Source: Atherix ibis
Lineage: Eukaryota > Arthropoda > Insecta > Diptera > Athericidae
Direction of reading: 5' to 3'
DNA: 64,000 nt
Assembly: GCA_958298945.1 (NCBI GenBank)
Contig: OY282607.1
Span: 72,966,868 to 73,030,867 of the forward strand
Shown: in pieces, positions 44,179 to 55,893 of the stretch
Layout: each line of letters begins with the position of its first letter
How positions within the stretch are numbered: position 1 is the first letter of the stretch
The notes under the pieces: model-generated
Databases searched by the model: none
Seen by the model: only the letters and a program-made list of their open reading frames with translations
What the model was told of the DNA's origin: nothing
Translations under genes and position numbers: made by a program

Positions 44179-45418
44179 TAAGGTGTAGTAAACAGAAATC
44201 CATTATTTTTGCATTAAATTGAAGGTTTTATTTAGCATAGATAGAATGATACGATTTAGTTCAAATATGCACCGTTTTGTTCGATAACTTGTTGCCATTT
44301 TGGAAAAAATTTCATAATGCCTCTCTCATAGAAACCCTCGTCCCTATTGGCAAAAAACTGGGACAGTCGATTTTCACAATCTTCTCTTGAGGCGAATTTT
44401 TCACCTGCAAAATCATTCGTCATAGACAGGAAGAGGTGGTAATCACTTGGTGCCAGGTCCAGACTATAAGGTGGATGCATAAGAACATCCCAACCAAAGT
44501 CCCGAAACTTCTGGCGAGTCACTATCGATGTATGCGACCTGGCGTTGTCTTGATGGAACACAATTCCTCTCGATTGCTTCTTTCAGACGGTCCAATTGTT
44601 GACAGTATAGGTCCGAATTAAGAGTTCGGCCGTAGGGGAGCAGCTCATAGTAGATGATTCCCTGCCAGTCCCACCAAACACACATCAAAACCTTCCTGGC
44701 TGTCAATCCTGGCTTGACCACCGTTTGCGCCGGGTGACCGCTATTTGACCACGACGGTTGTCGCTTGATGTTGTCGTAAGTGACCCACTTTTCATCACCA
44801 GTTACCATCCGCTTCAGAAATGGATCAGCAGCGAATCGCAGATGGAAATTCGGTCCATGAGGTTTTTTTGCGATAACTCGTGCGGCACCCATACTTCGAG
44901 CTCCTTTTTGTACCCAGCCTTATTTAAGTGGTTCCAAACGGTTTTTTGTGCAATGTTTAGCTCCTGGGCAATCGAATCAGTGCTTACATGACGGTCGGAG
45001 TCGACGATTTTCATTATTTTATCGACATTTTCGACAACTGGCCTTCCAGAGCGTGGTGCATCTTTGACATCAAAATTACCGGAACGGAATCGACGGAACC
45101 AAAATTGCGCGTGATGGAATGTTACAGTATCAGGACCATAAACACTATTCACATTTTCCGCTGCCTGGCTTGCGTTTTCGCCTTTATCGAAGAAAAACTG
45201 TAAAATATGGCGTATTTTCTCTTTGTTGGTGTCCATCTTTGACGCGTGCTAAAATACTAAGTCAAGTAATCACAAAACTGTATGAGAAGCTTTTTTAGTA
45301 CGAAATCTTATCTTTCTAACACCATCTAGTGCAACCCGATCGCACTTTTATAACGGGAGATACAGACTCCTAAAGCCATCTATTGGCAAAATAATGGATT
45401 ACTTTTTACTACAACTTA
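44179..45418 (-). mobile_element. mellifera/cecropia-like mariner, copy 2
   Basis: TA-flanked (44177-44178 and 45419-45420), 1240 bp, with the same ends as copy 1 at 34.0 kb (taaggtgtagtaaacagaaa and taagttgtagtaaaaagtaa). The transposase is on the minus strand. Confidence 0.92.
44256..45236 (-). pseudogene. mellifera-like transposase, two deletions (copy 2)
   Basis: Starts MDTNKEKIRHILQFFFDKGE at 45236. Both HTH units and WVPHEL are in frame 1. A deletion of about 17 bp at 44826 (lost: the NRNNID region before the first Asp) shifts the frame. Frame 2 holds D1 (TGDEKW) and the VWWDWQGIIYYEL block. A further deletion of about 40 bp at 44572 removes the AQKQPALANRR region and shifts to frame 3, which holds the second Asp (FHQDNARSH), the third Asp (APSDYHLF) and a normal C-terminus (YERGIMKFFPKWQQVIEQNG), with the stop at 44256. 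It is complementary to copy 1, which lacks this C-terminus. Confidence 0.91.
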
Positions 45419-45420
45419 TA

Positions 45421-46100
45421 TTAGTTGCCTTTATGGTAGCAGGCGAAGTAGATTGGGAATACCTGTAATCTATGGTTCAGCTGGATTGTCAGCCAATATC
45501 CAAAAATTGTAAATTTATAGTTCTGAAAAATATACGTAATGAAGCAGATGACACGAGATTGGCAACTGACATAAAAATTGGATATCAACAACTTATACGT
45601 GTATACGCAGCGGAAGTGAAGATTTTAGACTAAAGACGTTGTTTTCTTGACTATAGATTTCGTTATGATGATACAAGCCTAAGGATAACATCATTTTGAC
45701 TAAAGATGTTTGTTAACATATATTTGATAGATGAATTATTTTTGCAAATTTCTGGGTAAGCTAGAAACACATCTATTCAAAGGAAGTTGACTGAAATAAT
45801 ACGCAGTGGCAATATTATTTTCATATTTTAATACATATTTTCATGTTTTTGTATCTTTGATTAAAAAATTTTCTTGCTAAAAATTGTATGTAATTTTTAA
45901 AAATTTAGTAAATGTAAATTTGGTAGTATTGTTCTGTGATCAATCGTTATTAAATTATAATATAGATTTTTTACTGGGGATTCAAATAAAAGAAAGCTAT
46001 TTAAATATTTTATTAATATTGTAGAAAATTTCCGTGAGTACAACTTATACTCATAGGCATGAAATATTTTATAAGTATCTTTTCAAAATGTCTTTGAAAT
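45421..46100. other. A+T-rich non-coding stretch
   Basis: No gene recognised. Confidence 0.5.
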
Positions 46101-46104
46101 ACCT

Positions 46105-46580
46105 CTAATACGAACTTGTTCGCTTCTGAAAATTATCCTTTATGGCTTCAATGGATTCCATGGACGTTTTCAGAAGCAGCAAATCCAGTTTGGACAACAG
46201 GAAAATTCCGTATGAAGCCATGTGACGATATTGGTTAAGTTTCCCATTAACTAATTGTGAATAATGGTCGTACATGGGACAAAAAATTATCATAGCCCAA
46301 AATCTAAGAATTGTTCTGCCAAAAATCTGGTATTTCCACTACTCAAACACCTCACAATCCTCAGATAATATTATTTGTTGATGGTTTGTTCTCCGGAATA
46401 AATTTCGAGTGAACAATACCACGATAATCAATGAAAATCGTCAACATCACTTTAATTTGCGTGTCACTTTGATGTGATTGTTTCGGTTTGGACTCGTTCT
46501 GGAAGCGCTATTCAAGAGCATATTGACTGGTGTGCATGGTAAACTCATAAAACCGCGTTCCATCACATTCCATTTAAACA
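46105..46580 (-). pseudogene. family G-like mariner transposase relic
   Basis: The minus strand reads VYEFTMHTSQYALE, stop, RFQNESKPKQSHQSDTQIKV, MLTIFIDYRGIVHSKFIPE, then a degraded part, LLSKLDLLLLK and SMESIEAIKDN. The order matches family G mariners (WVYxYD, SxPKKxR, MLTVFxDYRGVVHxEFxP, FLFPKLK, SIEAIKEN). The second- and third-Asp blocks are not preserved. Many stops and shifts; no ends found. Confidence 0.6.
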
Positions 46581-46584
46581 TATT

Positions 46585-47055
46585 TTTTGCAACCTTTTGG
46601 GGATGCTGTTCTTAAAAAAAAATTCAGCTCCTTCGGAACAAACCGTGCTGCCACGCACTTCATGCTTTAACTATTATATTAAATAATGCTAAATGATTTG
46701 TGAGACATGCTCAGAACCTAAACCATCACTCCAAATCTAAAATGACGATTTTCCTTTACCATTCATGGCGGTCAAAAACCATCTTTAAATTTATAACACA
46801 ATAAATAATTGAGAATAATTATAATAAAAATTTTATATTGTTCATTATTTCAACTATAACATATTTATGTTTTTATATTTAATGTAAATAGTAACGCAGT
46901 CTATATAGTAAATAATTCGTGAACAATTCCGTGATCTTTTAAAAAAAAATCTAAATTAAGCAAATTTCAAGATATAATTTTAACAGAATAAAAAATAGTT
47001 TCATCTTAATTAGTAGTTCATTATTGATCTTTCTCATTATTTCATAAGTTGTGTA
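46585..47055. other. A+T-rich non-coding stretch
   Basis: No gene recognised between the 46-kb relic and A6. Confidence 0.5.
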
Positions 47056-47058
47056 TTA

Positions 47059-48163
47059 CGAGGGTCGTTCAATAAGTCCTTAGAAAAAGATAGAAAAAAA
47101 CTGTTTTTTAAAAAAAAAAATTTTATTTTTTAACATAATCTTCTTTTAGCTCTATACACTTTTCCAACCGTTTTTCCAAAATTTTTATCCCGTCAAAAAA
47201 ATAGGATTTCGGAAGTTCTGCAAAATACTCATCCGTTTGAGCAATGACGTCCTCGTTGGAAGTGAACCGTCGTCCGCCAAGCCATTTCTTCAGATTGGGG
47301 AAAAGAAAATAATCACTCGGGGCCAAATCTGGTGAATCCACAATTTTGGCCATGGAAACAGCGCAGGTGTGCACACGCGCATTGTCCTGATGCAAGAGGA
47401 TTTTTTCTTCTTCAGATGGGGGCGTTTCTCTTTGATTTCCTCGCTCAACCGTTGCAATAACGACGCGTAATACGCTCCTGTTATTGTTTTTCCTTTTTCC
47501 AAGTAGTCGATAAAAATGATGCCCTGCGAATCCCAAAAGACCGTGGCCATCACCTTGCCGGCCGATGGCACAGTTTTTGCCTTCTTCGTAGCCCGTTCAC
47601 CCTTGAAAATCCACTGTGATGACTGTCTCTTCGTTTCTGGAGTGTAGTAGTGTATCCAGGTTTCGTCCACAGTGACATATCGACGAAGGAATTCGGCAGG
47701 ATTGCGATGAAACTACACGATTGCGCTTATTCTGAGAGCAAACGCGGCACCCATTTTGCCGAAATTTTTTTCACAGACAATTTTTCACGCAAAATTGAAG
47801 CGACTGTACCTTGTGATATGCCCGTGGCCTCAACTAATTCGCGCACTTTAATTCGCCGATCGTTCAAAATCAGATCGTGGATTTTGTCGATGATTTCAGG
47901 AGTAGACACCTCAACTGGGCGTCCTGAACGATGTTCATTTTTTGTGGATGAACGGGCACGTTTAAATTCATTCACCCAATTGTAAACCGTTGCAAACACA
48001 GGTGCAGATGTGCCATGAACTGCATCCAACTCGGCTTTGATTTCTTTCGGGCTTAAGCCTTTCAAATGGAGATGTTCGATAGTGCTACTTACAAAAAAAA
48101 ATCTTTACCGACACTACGAGCGCAATTTCTCGGATTTTTTAAGGACTTATTGAACGACCCTCG
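47059..48163 (-). mobile_element. mariner family A, copy A6
   Basis: TA-flanked (47057-47058 and 48164-48165), 1105 bp, the shortest family A copy, with canonical CGAGGGTCGTTCAATAAGTC ends. The transposase is on the minus strand. The start codon and most of the 5' leader are deleted. Confidence 0.93.
47123..48074 (-). pseudogene. family A mariner transposase, start deleted (A6)
   Basis: A deletion joins the leader to HLHLKGLSPKEI, removing the ATG and about 12 codons. The frame is then open through both HTH units (GRPVEV; GISQGTVASILREKL) and WVPRLL. A 5-bp loss at 47731 and a deletion of about 25 bp at 47709 break it before the first Asp (MDETWIHYY, frame 2). A third shift precedes the second Asp (HQDNARVH). 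An in-frame 33-bp deletion (ELRMELLQHPAY lost) removes 11 residues between the second and third Asp (APSDYF), so the DD34D spacing is broken. The tail ends CIELKEDYVKK at 47123. Unlike A3, A5 and A7 it keeps the Leu codon at VREL. Confidence 0.9.
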
Positions 48164-48165
48164 TA

Positions 48166-50200
48166 ATATAAAAACTACAAATTATTTCAAAGATTTTATT
48201 TAATTCTAATTAAAATATACAAATGTATTTTGACAAATTAGTAACAGCTCTTTATATTCCCAATAATTTAGTAAAATTTGTGATAAAAATAAGTATTAAA
48301 ATAGAATGATTTCCAGACAAAAACTAATGCATTATTTTCTCATTCTGTAATAATAATAAATGATAGTCTGGTTTTGGGATATTATTTTCAGACGGAAATT
48401 GTTTATAAATCCGCTTATATCATGAGCATCTGCTGCACATTTATAAAACTGACAATATTTTGATAGTTAAAATTTTTGCACGCAATATGCAAAAATTCAA
48501 CGTCTCGTCAGCCGGATATAACAGAAAACTTCATCATATTGTATTTTGTTTTCATAAATTATTTATTTTTACATCGTAGTTTATAATTAATTTTGCGTTG
48601 TAAGATGCAGTTTCAAATACACCAAGCTTAATACTATTTTGAATTTATTAATTTGTGAGTAATTTTGAATAAAATGACCTTTAAAATTTTTTTACGAAAT
48701 ATTTTCATGATTAATGTTGATTATACAGAAACTATTTGGTCATTGATTAAATTTTCAGACGAAATATTATTCAATCAAGTCTCATCTACAATTGAGATAA
48801 AAATGCTAATTAATGATAGCACCTTTTACAGAATAGTCAAAAAGTCTGTGATAAATCACTAACTATAATAATAGGAAAATATTCACTTAGGCTATATTAT
48901 ATATTCCAATATAAGTTCAAGGATATCAAAGAAAGATAGAGCAATAAAAATATGCGACAGAAAGATGGATGGATTTAGTTAGAAAATAGCAAATATGTCA
49001 CATTCTAAAATGATGACTATTTATTAAAGATGTAATTGGTAAATTGGGACCATTTGTGCAAGCTATGGGACTATTACAGTCTGAAATTATAGAAATACCA
49101 TATATGATAATTATTCGAAATATATTTACTCAAAATAACTTTAAAATTTATTAACATAATTGAAATGACTAAAATCTGTGCAATTAAAATATAATTTATT
49201 ATAATAATAGTTTTCCAGTACAATTTAAGAAAAAACAAACAATTTTATTTTAATTAAATTTAGAGTAATCGAAATATTCTATGTATTGTTTTCCAAAAAT
49301 ACTCAATATTTATAATTTTTTTCCTATAGTGTAAAAAGAAATGGCATTTTTATAATAAAAACGTAACAAATAACATACCTTAAAATCGTTTTTTGGAACA
49401 AAAAGAAATAATCATTCACGTATGGTCATTTTCAGGTACTTAGTTATCTGAAAAGAAATTTACATAAGATTCGATTAGAAATATTTTATATCTTCTATTA
49501 TTCTTTTATGTATACAAACTGATTAAAATGTTTAATTTAATGAAGGATTCATTAAAAGTACAAGTAGATAATAGTAAATCCTATTGGTACAGTTTATCAC
49601 AATTTGAACATAAATAAACTAATTAAATGTGTCTGTAGTATAAGATAATTTGTTATAAATGCATTTAATTAAGTTGAAATATAACCACCGGAGAAGGTCC
49701 ATACATGTATACGAGTAGATATAATTCACTAAAGGAACAGAATACTTTCAAACTCATGCAATCTACGATTATCTTTTCTACTTAACAATTGTTGATATTG
49801 TACCCGAAGGATTAACTTTATCTGATATTTATCTGAGTAACAGGTAAGAAAGACCTATAATTGTTGGAAAGATTCTTTTGTTAATAATGCTCCATTGTTA
49901 TCGATAGTTTAAACAACGATTTGAACTAAATTTAAACAATTTGAAAAGCTAAATTGTTTTATTGAAGATATTTTCCATTTTATGAGTTCATATAATTCAT
50001 AATTTAAAATAGTTCTTATTATAATAAACTTTAGAAACACTAAAAATATTATTTCTTTTATTTCATGAAATGATAAACTTTGAAAAACACAGAAAATAAA
50101 ATTGTATATGGTTAAGTGAGAAGAGAAAGATTTCAATTAATAAAATGTAAGTTTAAAAGTTTTTTGTTAATATATTACTAATTAATTAAATCGAATAAAA
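48166..50200. other. A+T-rich non-coding stretch
   Basis: No gene or transposon end recognised over about 2 kb. Confidence 0.5.
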
Positions 50201-50282
50201 ATTCCATCCGAGACGTCTGGAGTTCTATAATTCAGCAGGCCCAGACCGGACTTCTAGTTGTAGCACCATTGATAATGACGTA

Positions 50283-51528
50283 TGTTTGTGTATAAGCTGT
50301 TTGGTCATAGATGGCGTTAGTGAGTGTATGGGCACGCCATACTTTTTTTTTATTGTTTTGACATCTGTCAACATTAATCAGTGCACATTGTCAGCAATTT
50401 CGTACCACAACATACATTTTTCCTTTAGTAATCATGACTAGTTTTGTGAAAGAAAAATATCATATGTGGGAAGCTCTGCTTTTATGTTTCAATTGGAAGA
50501 AATCGGCTGCTGAAACGCATCGAATGCTTTTGGAGGCCTATGGTGACAGTGCTTTATCGGAAACAACGTGCCGAGATTGGTTTCGTCGGTTCAAAGACGG
50601 CAATTTTGACTTGTGGGACAAGAAGCGTGAAAATCGGCCTAGGAAGGTTGAGGACCATCAATTCCAGGCTCTTTTGGACGAAGACGATACCCAATCGCAA
50701 AAAATGCTCGCGGAGCAATTGAGTGTTACTCAATCAGCCATTTCCATGCGTCTGCGTGGCATGGGGAAGACTAAAAAGACCGGAAAATGGGTGCCGCATG
50801 AATTGTACAATATGGAGCGACGCCAAAAAAACACATGCGAAATCTTGGTCGGCAGACAAAAAAGAAAGTTGTTCCTGCATCGTATTGTGACAGGCGATGA
50901 AAAGTGGATATATTTCGAGAAATGGTGGGTTGAACCCGCCCACCCACCAACATCTTTCCCACGACCAAATCGCTTCTGACGGAAGACGATGCTGCGAGTT
51001 TGGTGGCATCAGCAGGGTATCGTCTACTATGAGATGTTGAAACCTGGTAAAACTGTCAATACGCACCGCTACCACCAACAACTGATCAAATTGCACCGTG
51101 CTCTGCGTGAAAAAGGTACGAATTATAAACAAAGACATGAGAAGCTGATTTTCCTCCCCAACAACGCACTATCGCACACGTCAAAAATGGTCCGAAACTA
51201 CTTGGAGACACTCAACTGGGAGGTGCTACCCTACACCGCTTATTCACCAGACCTGGTCCCTTCCGACTACCACCTGTTTTCGTCGATGGGCCATGCGGTC
51301 GCTGAGCAGCACTTCGATTTTTACGAAGACGTTCGAAAATGGCTTGATGAGGGGTTTGCCTCGAAAGAGAAGGAATTTTTTTGGCGTGGTATCAACAAAT
51401 TGCCCGAGAGATGGGGAAAATGTGTAGCTAGTGAGGGCAAGTACTTTGAAAAAATTTGTTTTTGCTTTCTATGAAAAAAAATATGTGTTCTTTTGACTTA
51501 AAAAGCGGATTTAAGCTTATACACTTGG
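50283..51528 (+). mobile_element. mauritiana-subfamily mariner
   Basis: A transposase of Mos1 type lies between imperfect ends: left tgtttgtgtataagctg from 50283 (TA at 50281-50282), and right, read inward, ccaagtgtataagctta from 51528. The shared core is gtgtataagct. A TA duplication is clear only on the left, so the right boundary is approximate. Confidence 0.75.
50434..51474 (+). pseudogene. mauritiana-type transposase, one stop, catalytic D-to-N
   Basis: A single frame of 347 codons (with the stop) is interrupted only once, by TGA at 50977-50979 (a Gly in relatives). Starts MTSFVKEKYHMWEALLLCFN. The first HTH is followed by a second around LAEQLSVTQSAISMRLRGMG, and the linker is WVPHEL (119-124). 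The first Asp is D155 (TGDEKW). Several codons after WIYFE are deleted before PARPNRF-type text. The second catalytic position, codon 243, is AAC Asn (LPNNALSH in place of LHDNAPSH), and the preceding His is Pro. The third Asp is D278 (VPSDYHLF). The tail RWGKCVASEGKYFE is normal. Reading through the stop would still give a dead enzyme because the catalytic Asp is gone. Confidence 0.93.
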
Positions 51529-51862
51529 TTTGTTTGATCAGGATAAAGGCGGGACTTGAGAATGTAATTATTCGATCTAGAAGCTTGTTCACATTGGAAG
51601 GAAATATATTCGCAAAGAAATTCCAGGATTGCTGACATTCGCTCAAAATATTTGGAATAGTTAGTACAACGCCACAGGATTAACCGATTGGAAATATGTG
51701 GTTTCGAAAAAGATAGTTATGGATGAGAGTGGTATGACCTATCAGAATTCTGAGCAGATTTTGTGCCCAGAATTTCGGTAAGGATGTTGAGCAGACTGGA
51801 TTGTTGGAAGTTTGGCATTGAGACGCTAAAAAGTCACACTATAAATCCAGTATGGCTGAGAA

Positions 51863-51906
51863 TATAAGGTGTCCTCAAACAAGACATTGTTTGAGGACAC
51901 CTTATA
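51863..51906. repeat. perfect 20-bp-arm hairpin
   Basis: Arms 51863-51882 (tataaggtgtcctcaaacaa) and 51887-51906 are exact inverses around a 4-base loop (gaca). The outer tataaggtgt resembles the end of the mellifera-like elements at 34.0 and 44.2 kb (TA then taaggtgta). It could be a minimal fold-back remnant or, if transcribed as RNA, a strong stem-loop. Confidence 0.88.
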
Positions 51907-51909
51907 GGT

Positions 51910-52296
51910 CACTTATATTACGTCGATTGAAAGAGTGATGGGAACCCCCCTCTACGAAAAGATCCCATAATGGAAGCACATTAATTAAGTTTTTACTGAT
52001 TTATTTTTGGTAAATTATCTTCAAAGAAGCATTTAATATTTTCTTTATGAACAACGATTTCTTGATTGGCCTGCCAAATAGTCCTCCTTGTTCACGGGAT
52101 TTTCTATGAATTATCCCAACACTCAAAACGATAATGTGGAACACATTAGTATTAATAATTTAAATTGTTCGTTTTTAAAGAAAAAAAATGATTAAACTAA
52201 CGAATATAATATAATATGAAAATTACTTGAAATCACTTTGGCAACAAAATCCCAAGAGAATAATTGGTGTTTTGCCATTAATTCACAATTTTACAT
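51910..52296. other. A+T-rich non-coding stretch
   Basis: No gene recognised between the hairpin and the intact mariner. Confidence 0.5.
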
Positions 52297-52298
52297 TA

Positions 52299-53592
52299 CG
52301 TGGGCTACTATATATATTTCTGGCCTAATAATGAAAATGCGAATATTTATCAACGAAAAAGGTTTTATTGTTTTTCAAAATATTCTCCATCAAGATTTAT
52401 ACACTTTTGCATGCGCTCAAACCAATTTTCGAAGCACTTTTTCCACTCCGATTGAGACACCTCCAAAACATGGTTTTTGAATGCTTCAACAGCATCTTCT
52501 GGCGACGAAAATCGTTGACCACGCATTTTTTTCTTGATGTGTGGGAATAAAAAGAAGTCATTGGGTGCCAAGTCAGGGCTGTACGGAGGATGACCCATCA
52601 ATTCGACGTTTTGTCCGGTCAAAAAGGCGCTGGTTTGAGCCGATGTGTGAGAGCTCGCATTGTCATGGTGCACAATGATTCGACTTCTCTTGTTCGTTTT
52701 TCGAATTTCTCCGAAGACTTCAGGCAAACAAATGGTGGTGTACCACTCAGAATTGACCGTCCTACGTTGCACAAGCGGAACAGTCGCCACATGACCAGTT
52801 TTGCCAAAGAAACAAGCGACCATTTGCTTCGAAGTGCTTCTTCCACGAACAACTTTCGTTGGATTTGACTCGTCTTGGAAGACCCACACGGTCGATTGCT
52901 GTTTTGTTTCGGGCTCATACGCATAGATCCATGATTCGTCACCTGTGACGATCTTATAAACGTCTTTTGAAGCACCGCGATCGTATTTTTTCAGCATTTC
53001 TTTACACCAATCCACACGAGCCTTTTTTTGAGCGATTGTCAAATTGTGCGGGATCCAACGAGAACAAACCTTTTTTACGGCCAGGTGTTCATGCAATATC
53101 GAATGTATGCTGGTGGGAGAAATGCCTAGGCATGCCTCTATCTCACGGTATGTCACATGACGGTCTTGCATTATCAGTTCACGTACGGCATCGATGTTTT
53201 CTGGAACAACGGCTGTTTTTGGACGACCTTCACGGAATTCGTCTTTGAGCGAGCGTCGGCCACGATTGAATTCGTTGTACCAGTTTTTCACAGTGCTATA
53301 GGATGGTGCTTCATAGCCATACAAAGATTTAAGTTCATCGATGCACTCTTGTCGTGATAATCCACGTCGAAAGTTGTGAAAAATGATCGCACGAAAATGT
53401 TCACGAGTTAATTCCATTTTTTTGCCAAATTGATTTTTTCAAGTCACTGTAAACAACACAAATGATAGTCGTACGTCAAAACGTTCTGAGTACGTTTATG
53501 CTAAAAAATGTCAAACTTTCCAATGGAAATGTCAGATCGCACCTGGCAACACTTAGTGTTGCCTAGGCCAGAAATATATATAGTAGCCTACG
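52299..53592 (-). mobile_element. apparently intact mariner, near-identical ends
   Basis: Terminal repeats of 29 bp at 52299-52327 and 53564-53592 differ at one position (both carry gctactatatatatttctgg). TA lies at 52297-52298 and 53593-53594. The unit is 1294 bp, the normal length for a full mariner. The transposase on the minus strand has no stop or frameshift, with about 175 bp of 5' and 66 bp of 3' non-coding sequence inside the repeats. A short palindrome (ggcaacact t agtgttgcc) lies just inside the 5' repeat at 53545-53563. It is the only complete element in the window and the best candidate for present or recent activity. Confidence 0.96.
52365..53417 (-). CDS. mariner transposase, 350 aa, uninterrupted
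   Basis: DDD transposase of the mariner DD34D group that would bind its terminal repeats, excise the element and insert it at TA in the nucleus. It starts MELTREHFRAIIFHNFRRGL. The first HTH lies within about residues 5-50 (SRQECIDELKSLYG, YSTVKNWYNEF), GRPKTAVVPENI at 65-75 joins it to the second HTH (YREIEACLGISPTSIHSILH), and the linker WIPHNL is at 121-126 (family WVPHEL). Catalytic residues D160 (TGDESW), D252 (VHHDNASSH) and D287 (APNDFFLF) have 34 residues between the last two; YSPDL precedes the third. The tail CINLDGEYFEKQ resembles the usual ending. The length (350) is normal. An AATAAA overlaps the stop codon. The exact subfamily was not identified. No sign of decay. Confidence 0.95.
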   Translation of the reverse strand: MELTREHFRAIIFHNFRRGLSRQECIDELKSLYGYEAPSYSTVKNWYNEFNRGRRSLKDEFREGRPKTAVVPENIDAVRELIMQDRHVTYREIEACLGISPTSIHSILHEHLAVKKVCSRWIPHNLTIAQKKARVDWCKEMLKKYDRGASKDVYKIVTGDESWIYAYEPETKQQSTVWVFQDESNPTKVVRGRSTSKQMVACFFGKTGHVATVPLVQRRTVNSEWYTTICLPEVFGEIRKTNKRSRIIVHHDNASSHTSAQTSAFLTGQNVELMGHPPYSPDLAPNDFFLFPHIKKKMRGQRFSSPEDAVEAFKNHVLEVSQSEWKKCFENWFERMQKCINLDGEYFEKQ

Positions 53593-53594
53593 TA

Positions 53595-55880
53595 ATTCCT
53601 ATTGAACAGTTTTATAAATATTGTATACACTCTTATAAGCTTTAAGGTTTTTGTACGATTTCCCAAAGACAGTATTCTCATTCAAATGAACTTTAAAAAT
53701 AGTTAATTACAAATATGAACCTTCATTCATTATAAAAAGGCAATATAAAATATTCTGTGATTTTTATAGATAAATTTTAAGTTTGTATAATTCTCTTTCT
53801 AAAACTAGTAATCAGTAAGTATTATATAGGTTTGATCATTTGAATAAATGATTTCAGGTGAAGTAGTTGCAAACAATCGTAATTATTAAAAGTTTGTTTA
53901 TCGGGCGTATATTCGAAATGCATTAAGATAATATGCTGATAAAGTTCAGAGCTTCAAGGTGGATGTCAGATTGGGTAACGTTATAGAAGACATTTGGCAT
54001 TCAGTGATTTTTTTGTTGTTGATTCTTTTTCCGCACTGGGAGCTAGCGCTGTCCTTTTTTTCGTAAATATCTTTGAAGATACTTATTATTTTACTGCATT
54101 GAATACACATAGGAGTAATACATCTATGCGAAAATGTCTGAGAAAAAAGAAATTTCAGTACATAAATTGTCAGTTATAAACTTATGAGTTGTGTAGAAAG
54201 TATAAATAAGGAAGGTGTATACGTACATACTACTTATGTAGAAGCTGAACATTATAAATGTGGTCTCCCCATATGGGATACGAAGTTGGCAGCGAAGAAA
54301 TATTCCGTGTACTTTTTAGTAGCAACAACATTAAATTCGAATTCATTAGGTATGCCCTAAACGTACAAATTCAACATTTTGTCTGTTATCCATTTTTTAA
54401 AAGCTGATTCTTTGACTTTGATATGAAGCGAACAACAAATTTTCTGCTCTTTTTCAACTTGCCTGTTACACGATTCCCCACTACTTGAAATGATTACGAT
54501 TTCCTCCCCAATGAACATACTCTATGGTATTTTTGTGTTCATTTATTGTACCTCTTATCGTAATATTTTTTTTTTCGTTCCTTCCATAAGTTACCTTTTC
54601 TTCTGATGAAATGAGAACTCACGCAATATGCCAAAAATAGAGAAATCACTAAATTCAGAAAGAACGATAATGTCGATAAGTTAGCAAGGGCAGACTCTAT
54701 CTACTCTGTGTATGTGTCTTAATATATGTGGATCCGAGTATATCGTGTAGACAATCTTGAGCTACTTCGTATGCAGTCAACGATGATTTTAGAGAATCTT
54801 AACAATGAATCTAATACAAGGTCTTGAACAGAAAAAATACCCTAGTCTCGGTTCTTTGGTTTGATTGTTCATTCGAATTTGTAAAATGGTAGTTTTTGAT
54901 AAAAATCGTTAAAAAAAAGTATGTGAACTTCAATAGAATTTTTAACCTTAAAAAAGGTAAAGGTTTGAAACGTTATCAATAATGAAATAAACAAAACTAA
55001 ACAAAAATAAACAAGAATTTAAGCATTTATTTCTTAATCTTTGATGAAGATTCAAAGTAAAGTGTTTGAGAGGAAAAAAAAGAACTATTCTTTGTTAAAG
55101 TGCAATATACTTGATTCTTTTCAAATTGAAGATATCGAAAATAAATAAGAAAAACTTCAATCCAAAAAGTTTGATTAAAAAATTGCGCTCATCCAAAATT
55201 TAACAAATCCCCAAATCACTTCCAGACGGTATTTTAATATTGTAGAAAATAATTACACGCAAACATACATGTGTATAGGATTACAAATTTACTTGGAATA
55301 AACATTAAATATTATGAGAGTAAAGAGACTATATCCTTCTATAAAATTGCATAGAAGTTTCATCCAAAACCAAATATCACGAACCGAATTTTCAAGTCCT
55401 AAATGAACGGTAATGCTGTTTATCGAATAAAAGGAAAACTATCACAAATAAAATTGTAGAAGAACAACTTTTAATAAAAGCAAATATTCGTACAACAAAA
55501 TATTAAAGTTCGATATTGAAAATTGCAATTATTAACGAGTGTGTGTTACTATTGCTTATGAAAAAAGTAACAAGATTTTGAAGCTACTAAAATTTTATTG
55601 GTGGTTCTACTGTCTTTATTGTTATTGCATGCACTATATAGGTAGGTGTAGAAGATTCTTAAAGATCAGAACTTAAGAGTATAGTGTCCAAAACATGTAG
55701 CATTAAAGTATCTTTATTCAAAAGTTTGTTATTATGAGCGCTACTTTTCATAATTGGTAAACTATCTGTTAAGTTCCGTTGTTTTTAATTTTGGAAGTAG
55801 CTCCAATTCTTGCTCTTAGCACATCATCATTTAATCGTACTTAGGAAGGTCTTCCGAAGTGGCCCGCATTTTTCTAATTA
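53595..55880. other. A+T-rich non-coding stretch
   Basis: No gene recognised. A 61-codon open frame at 53994-54179 lacks a motif. Confidence 0.5.
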
Positions 55881-55893
55881 TGTTTAAATAAAA

